From positions 62,001 through 126,000 of the forward strand of contig NZ_QKUF01000014.1 of NCBI RefSeq assembly GCF_003253565.1: a stretch of 64,000 bases of DNA. The letters are read 5' to 3'. The notes under the pieces were generated by a model. The model did no database searches. It was not told the origin of the DNA and saw only the letters and a program-made list of their open reading frames with translations. Each line of letters begins with the position of its first letter. The first letter of the stretch is position 1. Positions 51,350-60,428 of the stretch are shown here, piece after piece. The position numbers and the translations under genes are program-made. Source of the stretch: Thermosporothrix hazakensis. Its GTDB lineage: Bacteria > Chloroflexota > Ktedonobacteria > Ktedonobacterales > Ktedonobacteraceae.

Positions 51350-53233
51350 ATGCAAATCGAAGTTTTGGCTGAGCGATACCAACTACTCGAACCAATAGGG
51401 CGGGGCGGCATGGCGACCATTTACCGTGGGCGTGATATGCATATGGAACGCGATGTCGCTATTAAAGTGCTGCGCGATGTTTATAGTACCGATCCGAAGT
51501 TTGTTACCCGCTTCCAGCGCGAGGCGAAAGCGGCTTCATCTCTCCAGCATCGCAACATCGTACAGGTCTATGACTACGGCCAGAGCGACGGTAATTATTT
51601 TATTGTCATGGAGCTGGTCGAAGGGACTGACCTGCGCCGCTATCTGCGGACTCGGGGGGTACTGGCTGTCGATCGGGCGATTATTATTGCTCATGATGTG
51701 GCACTTGGTCTGGGCGCTGCTCATCGACGGCAGATCGTGCACCGCGACGTCAAACCGCAGAATATTCTGGTTGGGCGTGATGGTTCGATCAAGTTAACCG
51801 ATTTTGGTATTGCCAGTGTCTATAAAGATATTAATGCCGAGCGTCTGACAACCACGGGGATGACACTTGGTACGGTGCAGTATTATGCGCCGGAACAGGC
51901 ACAGGGGGAAATCGTCAGCCCTGCCGCTGATGTGTATGCGCTGGGAATCGTCATGTATGAGATGCTGACCGGGCGCACACCATTTGAGGGTGACACACCT
52001 GTTGCCGTTGCAATGCAGCATATTCAGGACCCCCCCACGCCTCCCAGTCATTTCAATCCGGGCATTCCTCCGGCCCTTGAAGATATTATCTTACGCTGTC
52101 TGGAAAAACAGCCGGAGATGCGCTATCGAGATGGCAATATGCTTGCGCGAGCCCTCGAAGCGCTGGAACAGGGGGATGCCTCCCTGTTTCATCCGCTCCA
52201 TAATAGTGGCCTGCTGGTCGCGACTGATAGTGCGACTGTCATTTCGCCTCCTGTCGCAGGAGGGCCTTCCGCTGGTGGTGTCTACCAACAGCCCTATCAA
52301 CATCCGTCGAACCCGCAACATATGCTTCCTCCTCAAGGGGAGCCGGTAGATCCCGCCTACGCTCAGGCGCCGTTGATGGTTGGGTCGCAGTCAGGAACCT
52401 CTATGGACCCTACCGGGGCAACGCGTCCGTTTCAGCGCGATACCATGATGCAGTCAGATGCAGCTGCTGAGGTCCCACAGAAAGAATCCCGTGCTGCCGG
52501 TATTATCACTGTTCTTATCTTACTTGCTGCTGTCGTCTTACTGGGATTCAGCGCCTTTCTGGCCGGTGAGCTTGGTCTGATTAAGCTGCCGTGGACGCAA
52601 TCGGCAACGCCGACGGCTTCTCCGACGCAAGAACAGGTTCAGGTTCCCGATTTTCATGGGAAGAATTGGAGCGAGGCCGAAAAGCTGGCGAAAGAGAAGA
52701 AGCTGGTCATCAAGCCCGAGGATAATGTGAAAACGGGTGTAGTGATCGCGCAGTCCCCCGATCCGAATATGAACATTGCCGCCGGGGGAACGGTGACGCT
52801 GAAGTTCGGCCTGAAGGTGCCGAGTGGCATCACCAATGTCAACCTTGATATTGCGCGCCAGAAGTTGCGTGAGGCCGGTATTCCGCTTGATCGCATTCGT
52901 GAGCAGGATGCGGGCGTAAACGCGGCTCTGAGCGATGATACCGTTGTGCGTGTGGAGCCCGCGGAAGGATCCGAGCTGAAGGAAGGTGATACCGTGATCC
53001 TTTATGTTGCCAACTACTCGAAGGTTGAGCCAACGCAGGAGCCGACCGCGGAGCCAACGGAGACGGCTACCCCATCGCCGACGCCATCACCAACGCCGAC
53101 TTTGACGCCATCACCAACACCGACCTTGACACCTTCGCCCACTCCAACGCCGACGGAGCTGCCAACTGCGATGCCGACGCTGCCTATAGGGGGCAAGACC
53201 GATCAGGGGAATCCGTCCCAGAACGGCCAATAA
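51350..53233 (+). CDS. PASTA-domain Ser/Thr protein kinase
   Basis: 627 residues from ATG at 51350 (GTG at 51338 is possible). The kinase domain (about 8-270) has 'IGRGGMATIYRG', 'VAIKVL' with the ATP Lys, 'IVHRDVKPQNILV', and 'LTDFGIASV'. A Pro/Gln-rich linker leads to one membrane helix (about 390-412), then two PASTA domains ('VPDFHGKNWSEAEKLAKEKKL', 52647-52709; the second near 52820-53020). A tail of repeated S-P-T-P-T-L-T units follows, rather than the protein ending with PASTA as usual. It probably senses cell-wall fragments and controls growth. Confidence 0.92.
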   Translation: MQIEVLAERYQLLEPIGRGGMATIYRGRDMHMERDVAIKVLRDVYSTDPKFVTRFQREAKAASSLQHRNIVQVYDYGQSDGNYFIVMELVEGTDLRRYLRTRGVLAVDRAIIIAHDVALGLGAAHRRQIVHRDVKPQNILVGRDGSIKLTDFGIASVYKDINAERLTTTGMTLGTVQYYAPEQAQGEIVSPAADVYALGIVMYEMLTGRTPFEGDTPVAVAMQHIQDPPTPPSHFNPGIPPALEDIILRCLEKQPEMRYRDGNMLARALEALEQGDASLFHPLHNSGLLVATDSATVISPPVAGGPSAGGVYQQPYQHPSNPQHMLPPQGEPVDPAYAQAPLMVGSQSGTSMDPTGATRPFQRDTMMQSDAAAEVPQKESRAAGIITVLILLAAVVLLGFSAFLAGELGLIKLPWTQSATPTASPTQEQVQVPDFHGKNWSEAEKLAKEKKLVIKPEDNVKTGVVIAQSPDPNMNIAAGGTVTLKFGLKVPSGITNVNLDIARQKLREAGIPLDRIREQDAGVNAALSDDTVVRVEPAEGSELKEGDTVILYVANYSKVEPTQEPTAEPTETATPSPTPSPTPTLTPSPTPTLTPSPTPTPTELPTAMPTLPIGGKTDQGNPSQNGQ

Positions 53234-53243
53234 GCAAAAAGCA

Positions 53244-53273
53244 AGACCCGTCAGCAATGGCGGGTCTCTTTTT
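53244..53273 (+). terminator. Rho-independent terminator after the PASTA kinase
   Basis: AGACCCG and CGGGTCT form a 7-bp stem over a 10-base loop, followed by CTTTTTG, ten bases after the stop. Confidence 0.85.
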
Positions 53274-53758
53274 GTCTGGTGGGAACGCGCAGGGAGGGTT
53301 GAAGTGGCAAGCATCCCCTTTCGCACACTTGATTGCTCTTCCTGTATATATGAGTCTGACTATCACCTCCCTATCGTATTACCTTTAAATATAAAAGAAA
53401 TTCATTTCTACAGTACTGTAAGCTTTCTTCAAAGAGGCCGGAGAAATACAGGATTTCAGGCATGGATGCCTGCTTTCTGTGATATACTGGCAGTGTTGTA
53501 TAGTGATGCTACCTGACATGCTATACTGAATAGTAGAGTTATTCGCTGCACACTTTTCGTGCTGATCGATATCCGGTGCGAGAGTTCGCGATGCGGCACG
53601 TTTTCAAATGTTGTTTCCGTCACCTGACAGGGATTGCAGGTCTTTGCGCTGTCGATTTTCAGGCTCGCTGCAATATATGGTTTCTGGGGCCGGACGTTCA
53701 ATGGTGAACAAGAGCAACAACCTCTTCCCTCACCTGTAGATCAAAGGACTATCTGCTT
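53274..53758. other. Intergenic region upstream of the GT4/GH57 pair
   Basis: 485 bases without a supportable gene. A palindrome CAGGCATGGATGCCTG (53457-53472) lies shortly upstream of two TATACT boxes (near 53484 and 53521), one of which may belong to the promoter of the glycosyltransferase gene. No known RNA was recognised. Confidence 0.4.
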
Positions 53759-55174
53759 ATGTTAAAATTAGAAGGTGCAATTACGCCTGAAAACACGCTG
53801 TTTGTGCTCCTGTGTTTTGAGGGGCCGGATGTTTATTCAACCGCCGGGGGACTCGGCACACGCATTACTGAACTCAGTGAGGCGCTGGCGGTACAGGGAT
53901 ATACGACCCACCTGCTCTTTATCGGTGATCCCGATAAGCCCGGCATCGAAACCCGGGTAGAAGGTCGCCTGATTCTCAAGCGCTGGTCTCAGTGGATCAG
54001 CAAGTACTATCCAAATGGCGTGTATGATGGAGAGGAACAAAAGCTCTACGATTATAATGAGAGTGTTCCCTACCATATCTATGAAGAGATTGTGCGCCCG
54101 GCTGTTGCCGAGGGTAAGATGGTAGTGATTATGGGCGAGGATTGGCACACCGCCGAGGTCATGTGCAGAACGTCTGATCTGCTCCATTGGTTCGGTTTGC
54201 GTCAGAAAGTTCTCTTGCTCTGGAACCTCAACAGTCTCATGTCGCTGCACCGGGTGGATTGGGCCCGGCTCAATTTTGTCTCAACCCTCTGCACTGTCAG
54301 CAAATATATGAAGCATAAAATGTGGGATCTGGGTGTCAATCCGCTGGTAATCCCGAATGGTATTCCCTCACGGCACATGGAACCCGTCGATCAGGACGCT
54401 ATAACGCGTTTACGCCGCTTTGCCCGTCAGGGGGACCCGAACCGGCTGTTTCTCTTTAAAATCGGGCGTTTTGACCCTGATAAGCGCTGGATGATGGCCG
54501 TTGAGGCGGTCGCCCGTCTGAAAGAGAGCGGCTATCCTGTGACGCTGCTGGTTCGTGGCGGCATTGAGCCACATGGCGCCGAGGTCTTCTCGCATGCCTA
54601 TCGGCGCGGGTTGGTCATTCGTGATGTGGTTGCGCCCCGCCGTCCCTCGACGGTGAACGAATGCCTCGATCTGCTGGAAGGGGCGGGAACCGCTGACATC
54701 TATAATCTACGCTTCTTCTTGCCTGAAGCTTTCGTCCGCTCAATTTATGCCTCGGCTGATGCGACGCTGGCGAATAGCGGTCATGAGCCGTTCGGCCTGG
54801 TCGCGTTGGAAGTGATGGCCGCGAAGGGGATCGCGGTGACGGGATGTACCGGCGAAGATTACGCGGTCTCCTTTGAGAATGCGATTGTGATCGAGACAGA
54901 TGATCCTGATGAGATCGTGGGCTACCTGCTGTACTTGCAGCGACACCCGAATGAGCAGGAGCGTATGCGCAGGGAGGGCTATCGAACCGCGCAGCAGTTC
55001 TTGTGGGAGCGCGTGCTTGAGAACCTGTTCGGAAAATTAGAGTTTCTGGCACGAAAACAGAATATCATTCTATCACCTCGCCAGTTGGAAGAGCAGGCTC
55101 CGGCCAATGGGCAGCATGGCGCTTCGTCCACTGTTGTTGAACGGGAGAAGGTGGCGGGTAAACCAACCGCTTAG
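53759..55174 (+). CDS. GT4-family glycosyltransferase (glycogen-synthase-like)
   Basis: 471 residues, GT-B fold. The N-terminus has 'GPDVYSTAGGLGTRITELSEAL', which resembles the K/R-T-G-G-L-G loop of glucan synthases, with Ser-Thr-Ala in place of the Lys. The C-terminal domain has 'LFKIGRFDPDKRW' and 'EPFGLVALEVMAAKGIAVTG', the E-x7-E donor motif. The next gene, a GH57-like protein, starts 17 bases later, so the two form an operon. A glucan- or trehalose-like product is plausible but not shown. Confidence 0.82.
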   Translation: MLKLEGAITPENTLFVLLCFEGPDVYSTAGGLGTRITELSEALAVQGYTTHLLFIGDPDKPGIETRVEGRLILKRWSQWISKYYPNGVYDGEEQKLYDYNESVPYHIYEEIVRPAVAEGKMVVIMGEDWHTAEVMCRTSDLLHWFGLRQKVLLLWNLNSLMSLHRVDWARLNFVSTLCTVSKYMKHKMWDLGVNPLVIPNGIPSRHMEPVDQDAITRLRRFARQGDPNRLFLFKIGRFDPDKRWMMAVEAVARLKESGYPVTLLVRGGIEPHGAEVFSHAYRRGLVIRDVVAPRRPSTVNECLDLLEGAGTADIYNLRFFLPEAFVRSIYASADATLANSGHEPFGLVALEVMAAKGIAVTGCTGEDYAVSFENAIVIETDDPDEIVGYLLYLQRHPNEQERMRREGYRTAQQFLWERVLENLFGKLEFLARKQNIILSPRQLEEQAPANGQHGASSTVVEREKVAGKPTA

Positions 55175-55191
55175 TTTGTGAGGGCCGTTGT

Positions 55192-56523
55192 ATGGTTGCG
55201 AATCTGGCGATTTATACTGTTGTGCATCAACCACGCCGCTTGAAGTTTCCGGCGCAACCAATTCCGTATGGGGCATCGAGTGAGGATATTGCGCGCTGCC
55301 TCTTTGATGAGCGCCTGAATGAGCAGTGTTTTCATCAGGTCGCGCGCGAGTGCTACTATCCGGCTGCACAGGTGTTCCTTGAACTGGTGCGGAACGAGGG
55401 GTTGAAACTCTGCATGGGGGTTCCCCTCTCTTTTGTGCAACAGGCGCAGGTCTGGGAACCCGCGCTTCTGGAGCTCTTCCGCGAATTGATTGCGGAACCC
55501 AATGTAGAGTTAATCGGGGTGGAGCCCTGCTATAGCTATCTCTTCTTGCTGGACCTGCCTGCTTTTGTCAAGGAGATGCAGCGCATGTCTGATGAGCTGT
55601 ATACTGTTTTTGGCAAGCGTCCACGAGTTACTGATACCACCTCGCTGTGCATGTCGGCCCCGCTCTATGATGCTCTGGATGAGGCTGGCTTTCAGGGGGT
55701 GTTTGTTGATGGCAGTTCCGCAATGCTTGGCTGGCGACAGGCAACCTATCTTTATCGCAACGGGGATGAGGGCACCTATACCCTTCCTCCGGTGACCCCG
55801 AAGAAGATACGCCAGGCAACGCCTGCTGCTCCCTATCTGCTCTGTCGTCATCAGGCTTTGAGCGATGATGTTGCGGTCCGTTTCTCAAACCAGGACTGGT
55901 CTGAGTTCCCGCTGTATGCCGACACGTATGCCGAATGGATCGCGCGTACGCCGGGTGATCTGGTGGTGCTGGGGTGGGATTTTGAGGTATTTGGTATCAG
56001 GCAGAGCATTGATAGCGGTATTCTCTCGTTTCTACGCGCCCTACCAGAACAGCTTGCGCGTCGAAATATTGTCACCTGTACCGCCAGTGAGCTCATTGAG
56101 CAATATCAGACGCAGGCGTATTATCTTCCCCTTTCTGTGTATCCGTCAGCACGCGACTTTCTCCCGGACACCAGGGCGTCCCAGCAGTTGTTTTATCTGA
56201 TGCACTCCCTCTATGGAGTGGCGAAGCTGACCGAGAAGCCTGAGTTGCTGGAACTGGCTCACTGGCTGGCGCAGGCCGACCATTTTCTGTACTCTCCCCG
56301 TGATATGCTGGCTCCGGTTCCGCGGCTGAAGCACTACGATACTGTGCAGGAGCAGAAACAGATCTATCTGAACGCGCTGCATGCGATGGAGCCCTATCTT
56401 CCGGCTCGCCTGTCGCGGCGGATGGAAAAACGACGACGTGCCTCAAAAGCATCAAAAGAAACAGCAACGAAACGAAAACAGAAATCCGTACCTGGCAAGC
56501 GTATCAAGACGAGCATGCGCTAA
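55192..56523 (+). CDS. GH57 alpha-amylase-like protein lacking the catalytic Glu
   Basis: 443 residues. GH57 region 1 is H12-Q-P. Region 2-like text is 'NVELIGVEPCYSYL', then 'FVDGSSAMLGWRQATYLYR' and 'LSDDVAVRFSNQDWSEFPL'. Region 4 is 'LGWDFEVFG', with the acid/base Asp263 kept. At region 3 the enzymes read N-T-E-L, but here the text is T-T-S-L with Ser151 where the nucleophilic Glu should be. GH57 amylase-like homologues with such a Glu-to-Ser change have been described by Janecek's group, as far as I recall. Catalysis is thus doubtful; it may bind glucan or help the GT4 upstream. A basic tail ends the protein. Confidence 0.85.
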   Translation: MVANLAIYTVVHQPRRLKFPAQPIPYGASSEDIARCLFDERLNEQCFHQVARECYYPAAQVFLELVRNEGLKLCMGVPLSFVQQAQVWEPALLELFRELIAEPNVELIGVEPCYSYLFLLDLPAFVKEMQRMSDELYTVFGKRPRVTDTTSLCMSAPLYDALDEAGFQGVFVDGSSAMLGWRQATYLYRNGDEGTYTLPPVTPKKIRQATPAAPYLLCRHQALSDDVAVRFSNQDWSEFPLYADTYAEWIARTPGDLVVLGWDFEVFGIRQSIDSGILSFLRALPEQLARRNIVTCTASELIEQYQTQAYYLPLSVYPSARDFLPDTRASQQLFYLMHSLYGVAKLTEKPELLELAHWLAQADHFLYSPRDMLAPVPRLKHYDTVQEQKQIYLNALHAMEPYLPARLSRRMEKRRRASKASKETATKRKQKSVPGKRIKTSMR

Positions 56524-56537
56524 CGAGAGCAATGCGC

Positions 56538-56572
56538 ATGAGAAGGGCTACACTCGCTGTGGCCCTTCTCAT
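56538..56572 (+). terminator. Perfect hairpin after the GH57-like gene
   Basis: ATGAGAAGGGC and GCCCTTCTCAT form an 11-bp perfect stem, 14 bases after the stop. No T-run follows, so it may also protect the mRNA end. The gap to 56824 shows no gene. Confidence 0.55.
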
Positions 56573-56824
56573 GTTGAGACCGGCAGAATACCTCTGCTGT
56601 ATCAGCCCGATGAAATCCGCTTTGATTGGTAAGAATCGGTTAAGATAGATCATTTTTACATTACTTTTCGCCCCTATTCGGCACAAAACGTTGACGCCTC
56701 CGTGTTTCTTTGGTTATTCTCAGACATGAAATGGTAGCTGCTGGCGCAGGGGGGCTTATGGTTGTATCGACAGGAAGCAGCTAATGTCAATGATGATAGT
56801 AAAGAGAGTTGTTTGAGGTAGGAT

Positions 56825-57793
56825 ATGTCCCAGTTCCGTTCACGTGTGCCGTTTCAGGTTGAGGAGAAGCCGTCGCCTCCTCCTCTTTCCGGTCCGCATC
56901 TGCCATCTTCGCCCTCATTCGTCGGGGGAAAAGCAGGGACAACGGAAGCGTTTGAATTTAGCCCGATTGCCAGCGCCTCAAATCCGGTTCGTGTCCCAAC
57001 AGGCCAGCTTAGTACGACAAAAACACCAACAGGGCAGTTACTGCCGACACCATATCAGCCCACCACTGGACAGATGTATGTGCTGACCGGGCCGTTGACC
57101 GACGGTCTTGTGCTACCCCAGAATCGGCAGGCTGTGGTTATTCCCGGCTCAAAGAAGAAGCGCCAGAACACGACAGTGCAGCGCCAGCCTTTGCCTGCAC
57201 GTGTTCGCTTTTCGATTGTGGCGATTATGCTGTTCTGCTTCTTTATTGCAACGCTGGTTTCGTTCTCTCCTGTGGGCACCGGTCAGAAGACGACTCCCTT
57301 TTCGGGTTCCATCGCAGAATGGTTGCAGCGCCAGCAGAACTGGAATACGATAGGCAACAGTGGCGTACCGGTCAGGACAAATCAGGAGAAGCCACCGGCC
57401 AATGTTCCTGATGGCGATTATGTTGCGATGGCTCGCGCTGCTGCTCGGGCGGCGGGCATCCCCGAAGAGTACTTCGTGAAGCAGATTGATGCTGAGACTG
57501 GCTTTAATCCGAACGCCATGTCGCCGGTTGGGGCGATGGGCATCGCTCAGTTCATGCCTGATACGGCTGCCAGCCTGGGAATCGATCCCTGGAATCCTGA
57601 ACAGGCGCTCTATGCTGCGGCACGAATGATGTCGAGCCTCTATAAGACGTATGGCGATTACGCGAAAGCGCTTGCCGCTTATAACTATGGCAGTGGCAAC
57701 TTACAGACAGTTTTGAATGCCTGCGGTTCGGGCTGGATGGGATGTCTCCCCGGAGAAACCCGAGCCTACATTTACAAGATTATGGGAATCTAG
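56825..57793 (+). CDS. SLT-domain lytic transglycosylase, membrane anchored
   Basis: 322 residues. A Pro/Thr-rich cytoplasmic start has 'TGQL' repeats (about 58-88), followed by one membrane helix (about 134-153). The outer domain has the SLT signature: catalytic Glu224 in 'QIDAETGFNPNAMSPVGAMG', then 'IAQFMPDTAASLGI', 'AARMMSS' and 'ALAAYNYGSGNL'. It cleaves peptidoglycan with 1,6-anhydro ends. Substituted Cys near the end could form a disulfide. A clear terminator follows. Confidence 0.9.
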   Translation: MSQFRSRVPFQVEEKPSPPPLSGPHLPSSPSFVGGKAGTTEAFEFSPIASASNPVRVPTGQLSTTKTPTGQLLPTPYQPTTGQMYVLTGPLTDGLVLPQNRQAVVIPGSKKKRQNTTVQRQPLPARVRFSIVAIMLFCFFIATLVSFSPVGTGQKTTPFSGSIAEWLQRQQNWNTIGNSGVPVRTNQEKPPANVPDGDYVAMARAAARAAGIPEEYFVKQIDAETGFNPNAMSPVGAMGIAQFMPDTAASLGIDPWNPEQALYAAARMMSSLYKTYGDYAKALAAYNYGSGNLQTVLNACGSGWMGCLPGETRAYIYKIMGI

Positions 57794-57847
57794 CAGGCAT
57801 TTGGCAATACGGATCAAGAGAAACGCGCATAACCTACCACCTGATGG

Positions 57848-57878
57848 CAACCCGGTATCCAGCCGGGTTGTTTTTTTT
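57848..57878 (+). terminator. Rho-independent terminator after the transglycosylase
   Basis: CAACCCGG and CCGGGTTG form a perfect 8-bp stem over seven bases, followed by TTTTTTTT. Confidence 0.9.
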
Positions 57879-58102
57879 GTCCGTAAACGTTCGGGGCACT
57901 TTTGCTGTTGAACAGCTTTTTTTCCTGTCAGGCTATCTGACCTATCAGCTTGACTTTCCCCTGCTCTGCGGCATACAATTGATATGTCCATATGGAGATA
58001 TGACACTTCGTTTTGTGTGAACAGGTATGCTGAAAGTGACGCTTGCGACGTCTCTGGCCTCCCTCATCTGGAGGGGGCCCGTTTGAGTAAAGGAGTCTGG
58101 CG

Positions 58103-59050
58103 ATGGTGACGCAGACCCCGGCTTTGCAAAGCGAGGAGGCTTTGCAGCAACGGCTTCGTAAACAACAACTGGTCGAATCCCTTGAGCATATGAGCCCGGT
58201 GTATCTGGAAGGGATCAAGCGCATTCTGACCGTCTCTGCTGACACCGAGCTGATTAGCTCTCCTGCGTATTATCATGCCGCTGTGCATGCACCCTCGTTA
58301 AATGCCTTTGGTTCCGCCATTTCTATTATTCAGGATGAACTCGGCCATGCTCATATTGCCTATCGGCTGCTGCGTGACCTGGGCGTGGACACCGAGCAAC
58401 TGATTTTTGAGCGTGAGCCAGCGAAATTTAAGTACCCCTATGCGTTTGATGTGCCTCTGGAAAGCTGGGTTGAACTGGTGGTTGCCAACGCGTTCTATGA
58501 TCGGGCTGGCTTCGTCCTGTTGAGCGATGTCTTCCAGAGTACCACCTTTGGCCCCTGGAAACGTGCCCTGCTGAAAGTTGATAAGGAGGAGACCTTCCAC
58601 CTGCGCCACGGTGAGCAGTGGATGCGTCGCCTGAATAAAGATGCAGAGGGACATGCACTCCTTCAGCAGGCGGTGGACTGGATGTTCTTGCTGACGGTGG
58701 AATGGTTTGGCCTGCCCGATGACCTGAAGAAGCACACCGAGCAATTGAACTATGGCTTTAAGGGACACAGCAATGACGAACTACGCCAGATCTGGATGTC
58801 AACGGCTGTGCCGCTCTGTAACGAGCTTCAGCTTCAGATTCCAGCCCATTATGATGAGGAGCAGGGAAAATATGTCCTCGAGTGTCCTTTCCCGGCCTAT
58901 TTCAACGCGGAGAAGAAGCGCTGGGAAGAGTCCTGTTCCTGGGACGATGTCATGAAACGCTGGAAAGCACGGGGCCCAAAGAATGAGGAGTTTGTTGGTA
59001 TGATACAGCGCGGCAAGAAAGAGATGCTGCGCCTGTTGGAGCAGAAATAA
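58103..59050 (+). CDS. paaA: Phenylacetyl-CoA epoxidase catalytic subunit A
   Basis: 315 residues with AAAGGAG before the ATG. The ferritin-like di-iron fold shows 'IQDELGHAHIAYRLL' and, downstream, 'KEETFHLRHGEQWMRRL', the two E-x2-H pairs of the PaaA metal site, with 'VVANAFYDRAGFVLL' between. It activates oxygen to make the ring-1,2-epoxide of phenylacetyl-CoA with PaaB, PaaC and the PaaE reductase. It opens a six-gene run with 2-base gaps or overlaps. PaaE and the ligase PaaK are not in the window. The C-terminal Trp/Cys-rich segment is normal. Confidence 0.93.
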   Translation: MVTQTPALQSEEALQQRLRKQQLVESLEHMSPVYLEGIKRILTVSADTELISSPAYYHAAVHAPSLNAFGSAISIIQDELGHAHIAYRLLRDLGVDTEQLIFEREPAKFKYPYAFDVPLESWVELVVANAFYDRAGFVLLSDVFQSTTFGPWKRALLKVDKEETFHLRHGEQWMRRLNKDAEGHALLQQAVDWMFLLTVEWFGLPDDLKKHTEQLNYGFKGHSNDELRQIWMSTAVPLCNELQLQIPAHYDEEQGKYVLECPFPAYFNAEKKRWEESCSWDDVMKRWKARGPKNEEFVGMIQRGKKEMLRLLEQK

Positions 59051-59052
59051 CG

Positions 59053-59406
59053 ATGCCTGCACACTATCCATCTCTCAAGGACTATCCACGCGATCACACG
59101 TCGTGCCCGGCTCTCTGGGACGCGCTCCGTGAGGTGATGGACCCGGAGATCCCTGTAAGCGTCGTTGATATGGGGCTGATCGTGGCAATCAGTCAGCAAG
59201 ATGGGGTGGTTAACCTCAAGCTGACCTTTACTGCGATGGGCTGCCCGGCAACGGAGTTCATTCTTGAGGATGTGCGAGAACGCCTGTTGCGTGAGCCCGG
59301 GGTCAAAGAGGTACAGATTGAGGTCGTTTGGGACCCCATCTGGACAAAGGCACGTTTGAGTGAAGAGGGCGTTGAGATCATGCGCTCCTGGGGTATATCT
59401 GCATGA
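59053..59406 (+). CDS. PaaD N-terminal half: MIP18/DUF59 domain
   Basis: 117 residues, starting two bases after paaA. It is a DUF59 domain ('LREVMDPEIPVSVVDMGLIV', 'FTAMGCPATEFILEDVRERLL' near 59230, and 'VWDPIWTKARLSEEG'), as in the N-terminus of PaaD and in SufT-like Fe-S assembly factors. The Cys in 'MGCPA' is the conserved one. In PaaD of enterobacteria a zinc-ribbon half follows in the same protein; here it is encoded separately at 60428. The stop overlaps paaB (ATGA). It probably helps assemble the metal centre of the epoxidase. Confidence 0.88.
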   Translation: MPAHYPSLKDYPRDHTSCPALWDALREVMDPEIPVSVVDMGLIVAISQQDGVVNLKLTFTAMGCPATEFILEDVRERLLREPGVKEVQIEVVWDPIWTKARLSEEGVEIMRSWGISA

Positions 59407-59642
59407 GTACAAGCACAATCCGCTCGCAAGCGCCTGCACGCCGCGAAGCGCTCAATGAGTCGCAGGTCTGGTGTGTGTATGCCCGGCGCAAATATGAGGA
59501 GCCGCTACATGAGATTGGCAATGTGATGGCCGATGATGTTGAGCTGGCAAAAGTCTATGCTCGCAGTATCTATGATGAGTTTTCCTGGGTTGAAATGGTA
59601 CTGGTTCCTCGTGAGAGCATTGTTACCGTCATTGCATCGTGA
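59403..59642 (+). CDS. paaB: Phenylacetyl-CoA epoxidase subunit B
   Basis: 79 residues, four-base overlap with the PaaD N-half. The pattern 'WCVYARRKYEEPLHEIGNVMADD' with 'LAKVYARSIYDEFSW' and 'MVLVPRESIV' matches PaaB, the small bridging subunit. The usual length is about 95, with the N-terminus shorter here. It has no catalytic residues. Confidence 0.88.
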   Translation: MSTSTIRSQAPARREALNESQVWCVYARRKYEEPLHEIGNVMADDVELAKVYARSIYDEFSWVEMVLVPRESIVTVIAS

Positions 59643-59663
59643 AAAGTGAGGCGGATCTTTCGC

Positions 59664-60428
59664 ATGAGTACAATATCTCGTATCAATCATGCGGCTTTAT
59701 TTGCTATTCTGTCGTCGCTTGCCGATAACAAGCAAGCGATTGGGCGGCGCTATGCCTACTGGTGTAATGGCGCTCCGGCTCTGGAAGCGGCGGTTGCGGC
59801 TGCGGCTATGACGCAGGATGAGCTCGGCCATGCCCGGACGCTCTATCCTTTACTTGGTCACTTCGCGCAGGCCGAAACGATGCCCGAACAGGTCGAGCCC
59901 GAGACGCGCACACTGCGCTATCACCTGGCCTATCTCGATCAGGAGTTTCAGGGCTGGTGCGATTTTGTGGCGACGAATTTTCTGCTCGATACTGCCCTGA
60001 CGACCTTCTTTGAGGCAGCACAGAACTCAAACTATGATGCACTCCGCGCCCGCTCTCGCAAGATTGTGCAGGAAGAGCGCATTCATGCGATGCACGCGGA
60101 TGGCTGGGTGCGGCGTCTGGCCCGGGCCGGTGGCGCGGTGCGAGAGGTGTTGATTGCCTCGCTAGAACGTCTCTGGGATGAAACGCTGTGCTGGTTCGGC
60201 CCATCTGATGATGCGGTGATGCTGCAACTCGTTCAGGATGGCATGGTCGAGGCTACACCTGATGAACTGCGTGACCGCTATCTGCGGAAGCTGTTACCCG
60301 TACTGCAAGCGACAGAGATCGAAGTCCCGATCCGGTTTGAGGAGCGCATACAGCGCTGGCTTCCCGTGCGGCCCTTGCCCTGGGCATGCTGGAAGCAGGA
60401 GGAGCGGCGCTTTCAGGGGGATCGCTGA
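59664..60428 (+). CDS. paaC: Phenylacetyl-CoA epoxidase subunit C
   Basis: 254 residues from ATG at 59664; a GTG at 59646 is the alternative, but GAGGCGG fits the ATG. Ferritin-like helices with 'MTQDELGHARTLYPLL' and 'QEERIHAMHADGWVRRL'. In E. coli PaaC the first of these has lost the metal ligands (I recall D-L-I-G-Q-A), but here D-E-L-G-H is intact, so this subunit may hold metal. It partners with PaaA. The TGA overlaps the next ATG by one base. Confidence 0.88.
   Translation: MSTISRINHAALFAILSSLADNKQAIGRRYAYWCNGAPALEAAVAAAAMTQDELGHARTLYPLLGHFAQAETMPEQVEPETRTLRYHLAYLDQEFQGWCDFVATNFLLDTALTTFFEAAQNSNYDALRARSRKIVQEERIHAMHADGWVRRLARAGGAVREVLIASLERLWDETLCWFGPSDDAVMLQLVQDGMVEATPDELRDRYLRKLLPVLQATEIEVPIRFEERIQRWLPVRPLPWACWKQEERRFQGDR

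Noticed and set aside
53014..53196. Minus-strand frame rich in Val and Gly opposite the kinase tail
   Set aside because: It is the shadow of the repeated Pro/Thr codons of the PASTA kinase.
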